Source: an uncultured Lachnospiraceae bacterium (GTDB lineage Bacteria; Bacillota; Clostridia; Lachnospirales; Lachnospiraceae). Taken from it: a stretch of DNA of 64,000 nucleotides. The notes below the pieces were generated by a model. The model saw nothing but the letters and a program-made list of their open reading frames with translations, did no database searches and was not told the origin of the DNA. The stretch spans positions 155,279 through 219,278 of the forward strand of contig CAJUDY010000001.1 in NCBI GenBank assembly GCA_910584945.1, in the 5' to 3' direction. Within the stretch, counting starts at the first letter, position 1, and every line of letters begins with the position of its first letter. Positions 33,665 through 41,919 of this stretch are shown piece by piece. The position numbers were made by a program, and so were the translations under genes.

Positions 33665-34351
33665 ATGGAAAGAGAAGAGATCTTAAGAATGGACAAGGTA
33701 AGCTATTCTTATTTTTCCAAAACCGGGGAACTGAAGATCCTGAAGGACGCGGATTATGTATTCTGCACCGGAGAGATGTATGCCGTCATGGGACCGTCCG
33801 GTTCCGGCAAGACGACCACGCTCTCCCTGCTGGAAGCCCTGGACCGGCCGCAGAAAGGAACGATCCTCTATAAGGGGCAGGACATTCAGAAGATCGGAGA
33901 AGAGCGGTATCGGAGGCAGCACATCGGAATTGTGTTTCAGGCCTTCCATCTGTTCCCGTATCTCAATGTCCGGGAGAACGTAGAGGTGTCCATGGAAATC
34001 TCCGGAAAGACAGCGGGGAAAAGAGCGCGTGCGGAGGAGCTTCTGCGAAGAGTGGGCTTAAAGGAGACGCATTACGGGCAGAAAGTGGAAAAGCTGTCCG
34101 GCGGGGAGCAGCAGCGGGTTGCGATAGCACGTGCGCTGGCGGCGGAGGCGGAAGTGATTCTGGCCGACGAACCCACCGGGAATCTGGACGAAGAGACCGC
34201 CGCACAGATTCGGGAGCTCTTCCGCGACATGGCCCACGAGATGGGCAAATGCGTGATCGTGGTGACTCACTCCCAGGAATTCGCAAAAGGAGCGGATACG
34301 ATCATATGGCTGAAAAACAGAAAGCTGATCACGGACCGGGGCGGAGAATGA
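33665..34351 (+). CDS. LolD/MacB-type ABC ATPase
   Basis: 228 residues from ATG 33665. Walker A GPSGSGKTTT, signature LSGGEQQRVAIARAL, Walker B VILADEPTGNLDEE and H-loop VTHSQ. It starts 5 bp after permease 2 and powers the two FtsX permeases. Very similar in its C-terminal half to the partial ATPase at the start of the window. Confidence 0.92.
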   Translation: MEREEILRMDKVSYSYFSKTGELKILKDADYVFCTGEMYAVMGPSGSGKTTTLSLLEALDRPQKGTILYKGQDIQKIGEERYRRQHIGIVFQAFHLFPYLNVRENVEVSMEISGKTAGKRARAEELLRRVGLKETHYGQKVEKLSGGEQQRVAIARALAAEAEVILADEPTGNLDEETAAQIRELFRDMAHEMGKCVIVVTHSQEFAKGADTIIWLKNRKLITDRGGE

Positions 34352-34352
34352 G

Positions 34353-35483
34353 ATGGTTTCGGTCGTTGTAATCGATGACGGAATCTGGACCGATGAAACA
34401 GAAGTGATGTCGAAAGTGACTGCCAGGTATGAGGCCGACGACAGCGGGAAGGTATGTCTGTGCGAGACAGAAGTTCGTTCGGAAGATACCCATGGGGGAA
34501 TCTGCGCGTATATCATACAGGACGTCTGTCCAGAGGTACGTTTTGTCAGTCTTCGGATCTTGAATCACAGAGGGAAATGCTGCGGAAAAAAGCTGAGAGC
34601 GGCTCTCGAATGGTGTACAAAACATGACTGCGATATCGTTCACATGAGTCTGGCTACCAGAAGCTATCATGATTATTCACTGATCAAGGATATCGTTCCT
34701 GAATTGCTGGAACAGAATAAGCTTTTGGTGTCGGCGGTTGATAATGCGGGGGTGGTGTCTTATCCCGCATTTTTCCAAGGGGTATTTGCCGTATTTATGG
34801 ATCATAAAGACCGATTTGCCGAGGGAACATCCGGTCTTTTTTATGCGGAAAATATGCGGTTCTTCACCGTAGGGGTTCAATACCGCAAAAGAAAGAGAAA
34901 CGCTGCAGGAGAATGGATAAAACTGGATTTTGCCAACAGTTATGCTGCTGCGGCACTGACAGGATATCTTGCAAAATTTATGGCTTCCGGCAGTCATAAA
35001 AAGGCATCTGATCTCAGAAAGGCATTTTTCCGGGAAATATATCGCAATGGCGGGTGTGTAAAAGGAGTATTTCCAAGACTGTATGCGACAGGCAGAGCCC
35101 GGACGGTTCCTGCAATCGGAATCATTCAGGAGGACGCGGCGCTGTTAAAAGAAGTTACGGATTTCTATAAAGAAAATGGGTACCGTGTGGCGGCCTTTAC
35201 AGAATGCCATACAGAAGATGATATCCCGCTTCGTTTTTATTTCGATGAGCAAATGGTCATTGATGAAGTCTTTCTGCTGAATATGGAAGAGATTTATCAC
35301 CCGGATCTGATTCTCTTTCAGGCAGCTTCCGACGATATCGTAACATCAAAAGAGGTGGAAATGCTTATAAAAACCAAAGGGCATCAAATAGAAGTGTGGA
35401 CAGAGGAACGCAAACGCCGGTTTGCGGATAAAGAGGAAGCCTTTTACGCTTCGATGGACATTTTAATGGGGATTGAGAGATGA
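34353..35483 (+). CDS. Cytoplasmic S8 (subtilisin-like) protease of the RiPP locus
   Basis: 376 residues without signal peptide. The S8 triad can be placed at D8 (VVVIDDGI), H47 (THGG) and S196 (ANSYAAAALTGYLAKF), with N131 (SAVDNAG) as the oxyanion residue. The Ser block keeps the SYAAA core but lacks the usual GTS. An extra C-terminal domain (about 245-376) has no family I recognise and may bind the leader. As the exporter has no peptidase domain, this is the likely leader peptidase. It overlaps the radical SAM gene by 4 bp. Confidence 0.78.
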   Translation: MVSVVVIDDGIWTDETEVMSKVTARYEADDSGKVCLCETEVRSEDTHGGICAYIIQDVCPEVRFVSLRILNHRGKCCGKKLRAALEWCTKHDCDIVHMSLATRSYHDYSLIKDIVPELLEQNKLLVSAVDNAGVVSYPAFFQGVFAVFMDHKDRFAEGTSGLFYAENMRFFTVGVQYRKRKRNAAGEWIKLDFANSYAAAALTGYLAKFMASGSHKKASDLRKAFFREIYRNGGCVKGVFPRLYATGRARTVPAIGIIQEDAALLKEVTDFYKENGYRVAAFTECHTEDDIPLRFYFDEQMVIDEVFLLNMEEIYHPDLILFQAASDDIVTSKEVEMLIKTKGHQIEVWTEERKRRFADKEEAFYASMDILMGIER

Positions 35484-36922
35484 AAAAGCAAGCGACCAAT
35501 GAGTTACCATTTATACATTTGTTCGAAACCATTTCCGGATATTATCTGTACGATGTAAACCGGAATAAATTTATACAGATACCAAAGGATGTATATAGAT
35601 TTCTGGAACATCAGCAGAAGCTTTCTGAGCAGAATCCGGCGTCGGCAGCGACAGAGACCTATGTAAATCATTTGATGCAAAGAGGTTTTTTAAAAAGCAG
35701 GCATGTTGAGAAAGTGAAGCATCCGTATACGGATGTTGCAAAATATTTTTTAAAGCACCATATTGTGCATTTGGTATTGCAGATCACCCAAAGCTGTAAT
35801 TTGCGCTGTGAATATTGTGTTTATTCTGGCAACTACAGGAACCGAACACATTCCAACAAGCAGATGACCTTCGAAACTGCCCGGCGCGCCATGGATTACT
35901 ATATCGCGCATTCCAGGGATGCGGAACAGCTGTCCGTTGGATTTTACGGAGGAGAACCCTGCTTAAATTATAAGCTTATTCAAAAATGTGTTGCCTATAT
36001 GGAAGCGGCTGCGGAAGGCCGGGACGTCCTGTACAGCATGACAACCAATGCAACCCTTTTAGACAAAGAGAATATTGATTTTTTTGTTCAACATGGTTTT
36101 CATCTCCTGATCAGTCTCGACGGACCGGAAGAAATCCATAATAAACACAGGAAATTTGCATCTGACCGAGCGGGCACATTCCAGACGGTCCTGCAAAACA
36201 TCCAATATATGAAAAACAATCATCCCGAGTACTGTCACAAAAATGTGGCATTCAACATGGTTGTCGATTCGGAAAACGGTTTTTTTCAGCTCAGTGAATT
36301 TATAAGAAAAAATCCTGTTATCTCAGACATGGTTTTCCAGACAAATATGATTGATCCTAAGAATACGGATGCAGTCCCGTCAGTGAATCCGGCCTATCTG
36401 GAAGAAATGAATTATGAGCGATTCCTGTTATTTTTGGAATTATTAGGAAAAGTGCCAAAGGGCAGCGCGTCAAAACTTTTAGCCACCTATGGAAGGGAAT
36501 TAAGACGGACTCTTTATGAAAACAATTCGCTCATTATGAGCCTGCCCGAGGAAGGACATCATTCCGGTCCCTGCGTACCAGGCAGCGTACGTTTGTTTGT
36601 GACCACCGATGGTTTGTTTTATCCATGCGAAAGGGTCAGCGAAGAGTTAAAAGAGGCTGTGATCGGAGACATAGACAAGGGGATTGATCTGGGGCGTGCG
36701 GAAGATCTATTAAATTATGGAAGACAATCTGCTTCCAGGTGCAGAAACTGTTGGGCGTACAGATGCTGTGATCAGTGCATCTCATACATGGATGAGGACG
36801 AGCAGCGTATGGAGAAATATTGTGAGATCACCAGATTAAATGTACAGGAACGTATAAAAGATGCATGTACATTGGAAGCATTGGGATTTGACTATGCATT
36901 GACAGAGGATGAAACGGAGTAG
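35480..36922 (+). CDS. Radical SAM/SPASM peptide maturase, CcpM-like
   Basis: 480 residues. An N-terminal leader-recognition region (about 1-90) with a PqqD-like look precedes the radical SAM core, whose CNLRCEYC (C106, C110, C113) binds the 4Fe-4S cluster that cleaves S-adenosylmethionine. GFYGGEP follows as usual. A Cys-rich SPASM domain ends the protein (CVPGS, FYPCERV, CRNCWAYRCCDQC, YCEITR). It fits the Cys-rich peptide maturase CcpM (TIGR04068 as I recall) and should install cross-links, perhaps thioethers, in the precursor. Confidence 0.85.
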   Translation: MKKQATNELPFIHLFETISGYYLYDVNRNKFIQIPKDVYRFLEHQQKLSEQNPASAATETYVNHLMQRGFLKSRHVEKVKHPYTDVAKYFLKHHIVHLVLQITQSCNLRCEYCVYSGNYRNRTHSNKQMTFETARRAMDYYIAHSRDAEQLSVGFYGGEPCLNYKLIQKCVAYMEAAAEGRDVLYSMTTNATLLDKENIDFFVQHGFHLLISLDGPEEIHNKHRKFASDRAGTFQTVLQNIQYMKNNHPEYCHKNVAFNMVVDSENGFFQLSEFIRKNPVISDMVFQTNMIDPKNTDAVPSVNPAYLEEMNYERFLLFLELLGKVPKGSASKLLATYGRELRRTLYENNSLIMSLPEEGHHSGPCVPGSVRLFVTTDGLFYPCERVSEELKEAVIGDIDKGIDLGRAEDLLNYGRQSASRCRNCWAYRCCDQCISYMDEDEQRMEKYCEITRLNVQERIKDACTLEALGFDYALTEDETE

Positions 36923-36931
36923 AGAGGATTT

Positions 36932-37993
36932 ATGATGGAGGGAAAAACCAGGGTATTAATCTATCCATACAGCAGATTGCTTCGGCCGTTTGTCGTATAT
37001 CAGGATTTGCTGGGACATGATATGAAGATAACCAGTGTGGTAAGTCCAGGCGGCTTTGGGCTTGCAGGGGATGTGATCGATTCTTTTGGAGAAAAATATG
37101 TGGTCCAGACAGATTTTGAAAAGGAAATCAGTCATTGCGATTGTGTCTGGTTCTGTGAAGATGAGCAGCATGAGCTGCCGGAAAAAACCTTAAGGGATAA
37201 ATTATTAAAAGTCTTAAAACATGACAAAAAAATAATCTATACGAGAAAAGAGCGATTTGACGATATTGATCTGAAGCCATATATAAGAGCGGCTGCAAAC
37301 GAGAAAAGAAAAGTCGACTTGATGTTTATGAACAAACTGCTTGCCATCGACGTTCCTGTTATTACCATTTTGGGAAACTATAAAAATACGGATCAGCTGG
37401 AAGTACAGCTGGCATTAAACTATGAGTTTACAAAAAGGGGCTATAAAGTAACTTCCATCGTTCCCATGCAGTCGGCTTCTTTGCTTCACGCCCATACAAT
37501 CCCGGAATCCGTTACCAGGGACCAGAAGAATGCAAACGACCGAATCATTTCTATAAATCATTATCTGAAAGTGCTGGCTGACGATGAAAAACCGGATATC
37601 ATGATGGTTGGAATTCCTGGCGGAATCTACCCCTATGACGATACTGCCTGCATAGAATTTGGACAAAATATTTATGAGACCATCCATGCTGTAAAAAGTG
37701 ATTTCTCTATTTTGTGCAGTATATATGGAGCATGGATAGAGGAGGAATTGGAAAGAGAAAAAGATTTGTTGAAAAACAGATATCAGCTTGCCATAGATCT
37801 GGTTCATCTGTCCCCCTATTATTGGAACAAAAATGAAAACTCAGCGAATATCCGTCGAGGAGATACCATAGAATTGGATGATGATTTTCTATATGAAAAA
37901 GTTCCCAGGCTGGACAAATCTGATATCTGGAATCTGCGCAAATATGAGAATGTTCAAAAAGTCACAGATCAAATTATAGATGCACTTTCGTGA
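36932..37993 (+). CDS. Peptide maturation protein, TIGR04066-like
   Basis: 353 residues, no signal peptide. From memory it matches the TIGR04066 peptide-maturation family that accompanies CcpM. A P-loop is not obvious; the LGNYKNTDQLEVQLALNYEFTKRGYKV segment resembles the nucleotide-binding start of NTPases or of the C-terminal DUF1611/MoeA-like folds. MVGIPGGIYPYDD may be a further active-site strand. The biochemical role is unknown. It lies between the radical SAM and ACP-related genes. Confidence 0.7.
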   Translation: MMEGKTRVLIYPYSRLLRPFVVYQDLLGHDMKITSVVSPGGFGLAGDVIDSFGEKYVVQTDFEKEISHCDCVWFCEDEQHELPEKTLRDKLLKVLKHDKKIIYTRKERFDDIDLKPYIRAAANEKRKVDLMFMNKLLAIDVPVITILGNYKNTDQLEVQLALNYEFTKRGYKVTSIVPMQSASLLHAHTIPESVTRDQKNANDRIISINHYLKVLADDEKPDIMMVGIPGGIYPYDDTACIEFGQNIYETIHAVKSDFSILCSIYGAWIEEELEREKDLLKNRYQLAIDLVHLSPYYWNKNENSANIRRGDTIELDDDFLYEKVPRLDKSDIWNLRKYENVQKVTDQIIDALS

Positions 37994-38032
37994 AATAGAA
38001 CATATAATTTGATAAAAGAGGAAAGGCTGGAT

Positions 38033-38293
38033 ATGGCAACCACAGAAGAAAAAGTCAACGACATTTTTGTGAAATACACAAATATTGATTTCCTTTCTAA
38101 TACGGAGCTGCAGGAGAGGAAATTAATGGGGGTTGAATTCATGATACCGCCAAGAACCATGGCGTATTTGTATTGTAAATTGGAAGAAGAACTGCATATG
38201 AAATTCTCTCAGGATGCGGTTATAAGCGGAAATTTTGATACTTTTCGCAATATCTGTAATGTTGTTGCGGAGAATGTGGGTGAGGAGGGATAG
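38033..38293 (+). CDS. ACP-related protein of peptide maturation, TIGR04069-like
   Basis: 86 residues from ATG 38033, preceded by GAGGAAAGG. The helical layout (EEKVNDIFVKYTNIDF, PRTMAYLYCKLEEELHMKFSQD, FDTFRNICNVV) is that of an acyl carrier protein. The DSL serine that takes phosphopantetheine is missing; the site reads KLMGVEF. This fits the ACP-related family of CLI_3235-type loci (TIGR04069). It probably acts as a docking protein, not an acyl carrier. Last gene of the RiPP operon. Confidence 0.7.
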   Translation: MATTEEKVNDIFVKYTNIDFLSNTELQERKLMGVEFMIPPRTMAYLYCKLEEELHMKFSQDAVISGNFDTFRNICNVVAENVGEEG

Positions 38294-38309
38294 AGTAGTT
38301 ACGGATCGC

Positions 38310-38960
38310 CGATGATTCATGGGACGTTATTGGTGCTGCTGCAAAAGTAGTTAAACAATCTACAGATGCAACAGCACTATTTTTTGCCCAGTCCGTTCCC
38401 GCCACAGCTCCCATAAATGCCCTGCGGACTTCTTCATTCGGAATATACACTTCTTCTTTTTCCGCATCATATGCAAGATATCCCAGGTGAATCAATATGG
38501 TGAGTACATCGTCTTTGCTGTGGATTCTCGTCAGATCATTCTCAAAAGTACCGGCATTAACTTTGCAGCGATCGCCTGCCAGCAGTCGGATGACCGCGCT
38601 TTGCAGTCCATCCTGATGGATGGCGATATAATATTTCAGAGATTCATAGGCAATGGTGCCTGTCCAATAACTGTTATATTCTCTGTCAAGCATCGCGTTC
38701 GCCACAGAATTCGGACAATAGACGTGCTTTAGCCGCCGGAAGCTGTATCCGTCCTGAACCTTATGATTGCATGCATCTTCCCTGAATACCGCGTCCACCG
38801 CGTCCCATTCATCGATAATCATGACAAACTTTTCACCTGTCTTATCCACATAAATCTGAGAACGGACCGCCTTTGCGAATGCTGCATGATTCGGGTTGAA
38901 ATACTGTCCCATGTCGGTTACCTTCATATTTTGTGTGCCTGTTCTGGATATATTATACAC
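38310..38960 (-). pseudogene. Relic of an AAA-ATPase/PD-(D/E)XK protein
   Basis: Joined pieces of the multi-copy AAA-ATPase-like plus DUF1703 family, normally about 500-580 residues. The start MGQYFNPNHAAFAKAVRSQIYVD runs straight into the Walker B part (FVMIIDEWDAVD), skipping the Walker A loop. It then jumps to the central helical region and stops before the nuclease domain. About 210 residues remain, with deletions kept in frame. Not expected to function. Its 3' end abuts the ACP-related gene. Confidence 0.7.
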
Positions 38961-39010
38961 AACATTTCTTAAGGCATCAATCTATATTTCTGGAAATCAG
39001 CCATATCAAT

Positions 39011-39039
39011 TTGATTTTCTACTAATTTTTTGGTATACT
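39011..39039 (+). promoter_or_regulatory. Promoter of the three-gene cassette
   Basis: TTGATT, a 17-bp spacer and TATACT, 44 bp before the first start codon. Confidence 0.7.
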
Positions 39040-39083
39040 ATATAGAAAAGAAAGCTCAAAAATATGAGAGGAATCATACAAAT

Positions 39084-39539
39084 ATGGTTAAAATATATAC
39101 GTCAAAAAAATATTTCAGACCAGAGGAGATACTGATAGACAATGAATCATTTTTTGATAATACAGTTACGGCCAAATCATTTGATGAACTGTCATTGGAT
39201 GTGATCATGAACATAGATAAGGCAAAGCTGATTGACAGAAACATAGGAACCATAGAAACTCCTTTTGGAATTACCAGTATAGACAATGTATCAACCGGAT
39301 GTAAAGCGGTTTTAAATTATATTTATATTTCAAACAATAAGATCAGTTATAGGGATATAAAAGCAATAGATGCGACAGAATGTGGGTGGAATGCAATAGA
39401 AGAATTATTTAAGGCGATAGAAAAGAAAAAATATGAACTCGGAGTGATCATAGAGCACGATAATAAATTATTTCATTGCTCCGACAGAGATTATCTGGTA
39501 GATAATAAAAGACAGATACATTCATTATTAGATTTTTAG
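39084..39539 (+). CDS. Unknown protein A of the three-gene cassette
   Basis: 151 residues from ATG 39084; the upstream in-frame part overlaps the promoter. No known domain is recognised for sure. The order KIY-x-S..YF, LSLDVIMNIDKAKLIDRN, IETPFGITSIDNVSTGCKAVLNYIYIS resembles in outline DUF4869-type proteins. The later DATECGWNAIEELF block is distinct. No signal peptide or membrane segment. AT-rich; followed 11 bp later by the P-loop gene with AGGAG before it. Confidence 0.6.
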   Translation: MVKIYTSKKYFRPEEILIDNESFFDNTVTAKSFDELSLDVIMNIDKAKLIDRNIGTIETPFGITSIDNVSTGCKAVLNYIYISNNKISYRDIKAIDATECGWNAIEELFKAIEKKKYELGVIIEHDNKLFHCSDRDYLVDNKRQIHSLLDF

Positions 39540-39550
39540 GCAGGAGTGTC

Positions 39551-40003
39551 ATGAGACAGGTATATAATTGGGAGAATAATACAATCCATTTTAAAGATAA
39601 AAACGAAAATGTGTTTCATATGCAGTTGAGAGGAAGAATAACCATCGTAACCGGGGACAGCGCAACTGGAAAGACATTACTATGCTCGAGACTGAACAGT
39701 GTAAAACATGACAGAAATATAAACGCTCAACGATATAAAGCAGATAACGTGTTTATACTAAATGAAGACAATATTGATAAATTAAAGAGTCAGAGAAATA
39801 AACTGATCATTATAGACAGGGCAGAGATCCTCTTAGACGATGATATGGTGCTGTATATAAACGAAGATCCGGGTAATCGATATTTAATATTTGCCAGAAA
39901 ACCAATTGGAATAGAGGCAACGCCAAATCACTTTGCAGAAATGCAGTTTGTAGATGGTGAAATAATACTTCATTTTGAGTTTGATGTTGAGGGGTGGTGC
40001 TGA
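39551..40003 (+). CDS. Small P-loop NTPase B of the three-gene cassette
   Basis: 150 residues. A Walker A loop GDSATGKT (35-42) sits in ITIVTGDSATGKTLLCSRL, and a Walker B-like strand KLIIIDRAE has D89. YLIFARKP may be a third core strand. It is far smaller than normal AAA+ or ABC proteins and lacks signature, sensor or lid regions I can name, so it looks like a minimal RecA/ABC-type core. Its stop touches the start of gene C (TGA then ATG), so they are tightly coupled. Confidence 0.7.
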   Translation: MRQVYNWENNTIHFKDKNENVFHMQLRGRITIVTGDSATGKTLLCSRLNSVKHDRNINAQRYKADNVFILNEDNIDKLKSQRNKLIIIDRAEILLDDDMVLYINEDPGNRYLIFARKPIGIEATPNHFAEMQFVDGEIILHFEFDVEGWC

Positions 40004-40780
40004 ATGCTTTATATCATAACAGAAGATTCCAATTCAGCAAGGGACTTTTGGTCCTATGCAGCAGGAGTTTATAGAATTCCAGGAACATACTTCATGGTAC
40101 CTTTGATAAAAGGGCGTGGAGGAAATACTACTTTAAAAGAACAAATAAACAGTATCTTCAGCGGACTAAAAAGAGATGATGAACTATTTATCGTATTTGA
40201 TAATATAGGCGTAACGAAGAGATTCAATTCCTATGATCTGATCATGAAAACTTCTATAAGATGCGCGAACATAGGTGTCAGATTTGCATATACAAAGTAT
40301 TATTGCTTTGAAGAGTTATATTTGTCTTATAACGAACTGCTGAAACTGACAGATAGTAAATATATAGAGGCGTTAAGATATGTAAACAGCTGCATAAATC
40401 ATAATACAGAATATTTTGAGATAACCAGATTGGATAAAAGAATAACACAATTTATTATTGACACAGGGCATACTATTAGAAATAAAGAACATTTAGCCAA
40501 TGAGTTGTTGGTGCACGCGACTCAGCATATAAGGGGCAAGTTTAGGATACATAAGTCGGGCAATGTGTTTGACCATAATGGCAAATGCTGGATACATGAT
40601 TGTAAATATGTGAGACAATCTATGAACGAGTATGAAATTAATTCCGTATGCATTGGACATTGCAAGTATAGCTGTAAAAATGGTGATATGAGAAGTAAAA
40701 TAATACATTTGAATCATAACTCATTGCTCGATCGATCTCTGGCAGACTTTTTCTTATGCCAAAACCCTGCAAACCATTGA
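40004..40780 (+). CDS. TOPRIM-like protein C of the three-gene cassette
   Basis: 258 residues. The start LYIITEDSNSARDFW (E7) and the strand ELFIVFDNIG (D66) follow the order of a TOPRIM fold, in which a glutamate and a later acidic residue bind metal. The second motif is D-x-I here, not D-x-D, so activity is uncertain. The C-terminal third has a Cys/His cluster (CWIHDC, CIGHCKYSC) that could bind zinc. A P-loop plus TOPRIM pair recalls OLD/PARIS-type defence modules, but the sizes and domains differ. Confidence 0.6.
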   Translation: MLYIITEDSNSARDFWSYAAGVYRIPGTYFMVPLIKGRGGNTTLKEQINSIFSGLKRDDELFIVFDNIGVTKRFNSYDLIMKTSIRCANIGVRFAYTKYYCFEELYLSYNELLKLTDSKYIEALRYVNSCINHNTEYFEITRLDKRITQFIIDTGHTIRNKEHLANELLVHATQHIRGKFRIHKSGNVFDHNGKCWIHDCKYVRQSMNEYEINSVCIGHCKYSCKNGDMRSKIIHLNHNSLLDRSLADFFLCQNPANH

Positions 40781-40788
40781 TTTTCATA

Positions 40789-40919
40789 TTGAATTTTGAC
40801 GGAAAATGTGATATCTTAGTAGTCATGTTAAGCGGACTTGACCAGATAACAGAGGTGCCGTGATGATGCTTTAACAAGGTAAAGTCGAAAAGCACCGGAT
40901 ACTGGTACATGGGAGGGGA
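40789..40919 (+). promoter_or_regulatory. Promoter and folded leader of the peptide-import operon
   Basis: TTGAAT, 17 bp, TATCTT (40812-40817) begin a leader of about 100 nt. GGTGC (40854-40858) pairs with GCACC (40892-40896) around CTTTA/TAAAG (40869-40884). GTGCC (40855-40859) could instead pair with GGTAC (40904-40908), next to GGGAGGGG, the ribosome site. Two exclusive folds near the start suggest riboswitch-like translation control; the ligand is unknown. Confidence 0.5.
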
Positions 40920-40921
40920 AT

Positions 40922-41902
40922 ATGAGCCAGCCGGAAGTATTATTGGAGATCAAGGATTTGTGTGTGGAATTTCAGACAGTGGAGGGCACGGTACACGCGG
41001 TCAACCATCTGAATTACACCTTACATAAAGGGGAGAAGCTGGGAATCGTGGGGGAGAGCGGCAGCGGGAAGAGCGTGTCGTCCCTGGGGATGCTGCAGCT
41101 GATTCCCAATCCCCCCGGCAGGATCACGAAAGGCGAGATTCTGTACAAGGGGCAGGACCTTGTACAGGCGTCGGAGAAGGAGATGCAGAAGATCAGGGGA
41201 AACGAGATTTCCATGATCTTTCAGGAACCTATGACTTCCCTGAATCCTATCATCAAGTGCGGAAAGCAGATCGCGGAGTCGCTGACGCTCCACTGGGGCA
41301 TGAAGAAAAAGGAGGCCATGGAAGAGGCGGTCCATATGATGCAGGCAGTGGGTATTGCCGACGCGGAACTTCGAGCTCACGAGTACCCCCATCAGATGTC
41401 CGGCGGTATGCGCCAGCGGGTGATGATCGCCATGGCGCTGGCCTGCCAGCCGAAGATTCTCATCGCAGACGAGCCGACCACGGCGCTGGATGTGACGATC
41501 CAGGCCCAGATTCTGGATCTGATCCGGAAGATGAACGAGAAGATGGAGACCTCCGTGATCTTCATCACCCATGATCTGGGGGTGGTCAGCGAACTTTGCG
41601 ATACGGTTATCGTCATGTATACGGGGCATATCGTGGAGCAGGCGTCGGCGGCGGAGCTGTTCGCCGGTCCGAAGCACCCCTATACCCAGGGGCTCCTGAA
41701 TGCGATTCCCAGGATCACCAAAGAGCGGAATCCCCTGACGACCATCGAAGGCATGGTGCCGAATCCAACGGAAAAAATCGAAGGCTGCAGCTTCTGGCCC
41801 CGCTGTCCCCACGCGAAGGAGCGGTGCAGAAAGGAAGCGCCGCCGGTGAAACAGCTATCGGATACCCGGCAGGTGCGGTGCTGGTTGTATGAGAATGCGT
41901 AA
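40922..41902 (+). CDS. dppD: Peptide ABC importer, ATPase DppD/OppD
   Basis: 326 residues. Walker A GESGSGKS, signature MSGGMRQRVMIAMAL, Walker B ILIADEPTTALD, H-loop THDLG. The C-terminal oligopeptide-transporter extension has the CxxxC cluster (FWPRCPHAKERC). First gene of dppDFABC. It energises uptake of di- or oligopeptides together with DppF. Confidence 0.93.
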   Translation: MSQPEVLLEIKDLCVEFQTVEGTVHAVNHLNYTLHKGEKLGIVGESGSGKSVSSLGMLQLIPNPPGRITKGEILYKGQDLVQASEKEMQKIRGNEISMIFQEPMTSLNPIIKCGKQIAESLTLHWGMKKKEAMEEAVHMMQAVGIADAELRAHEYPHQMSGGMRQRVMIAMALACQPKILIADEPTTALDVTIQAQILDLIRKMNEKMETSVIFITHDLGVVSELCDTVIVMYTGHIVEQASAAELFAGPKHPYTQGLLNAIPRITKERNPLTTIEGMVPNPTEKIEGCSFWPRCPHAKERCRKEAPPVKQLSDTRQVRCWLYENA

Positions 41903-41919
41903 AAAAGGAGGGGACCTCT

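Noticed and set aside
40854..40896. Lysine riboswitch upstream of dppD (AGAGGTGC start)
   Set aside because: The region is only about 45-60 nt; the lysine class needs about 170 nt and five helices, which are not present.
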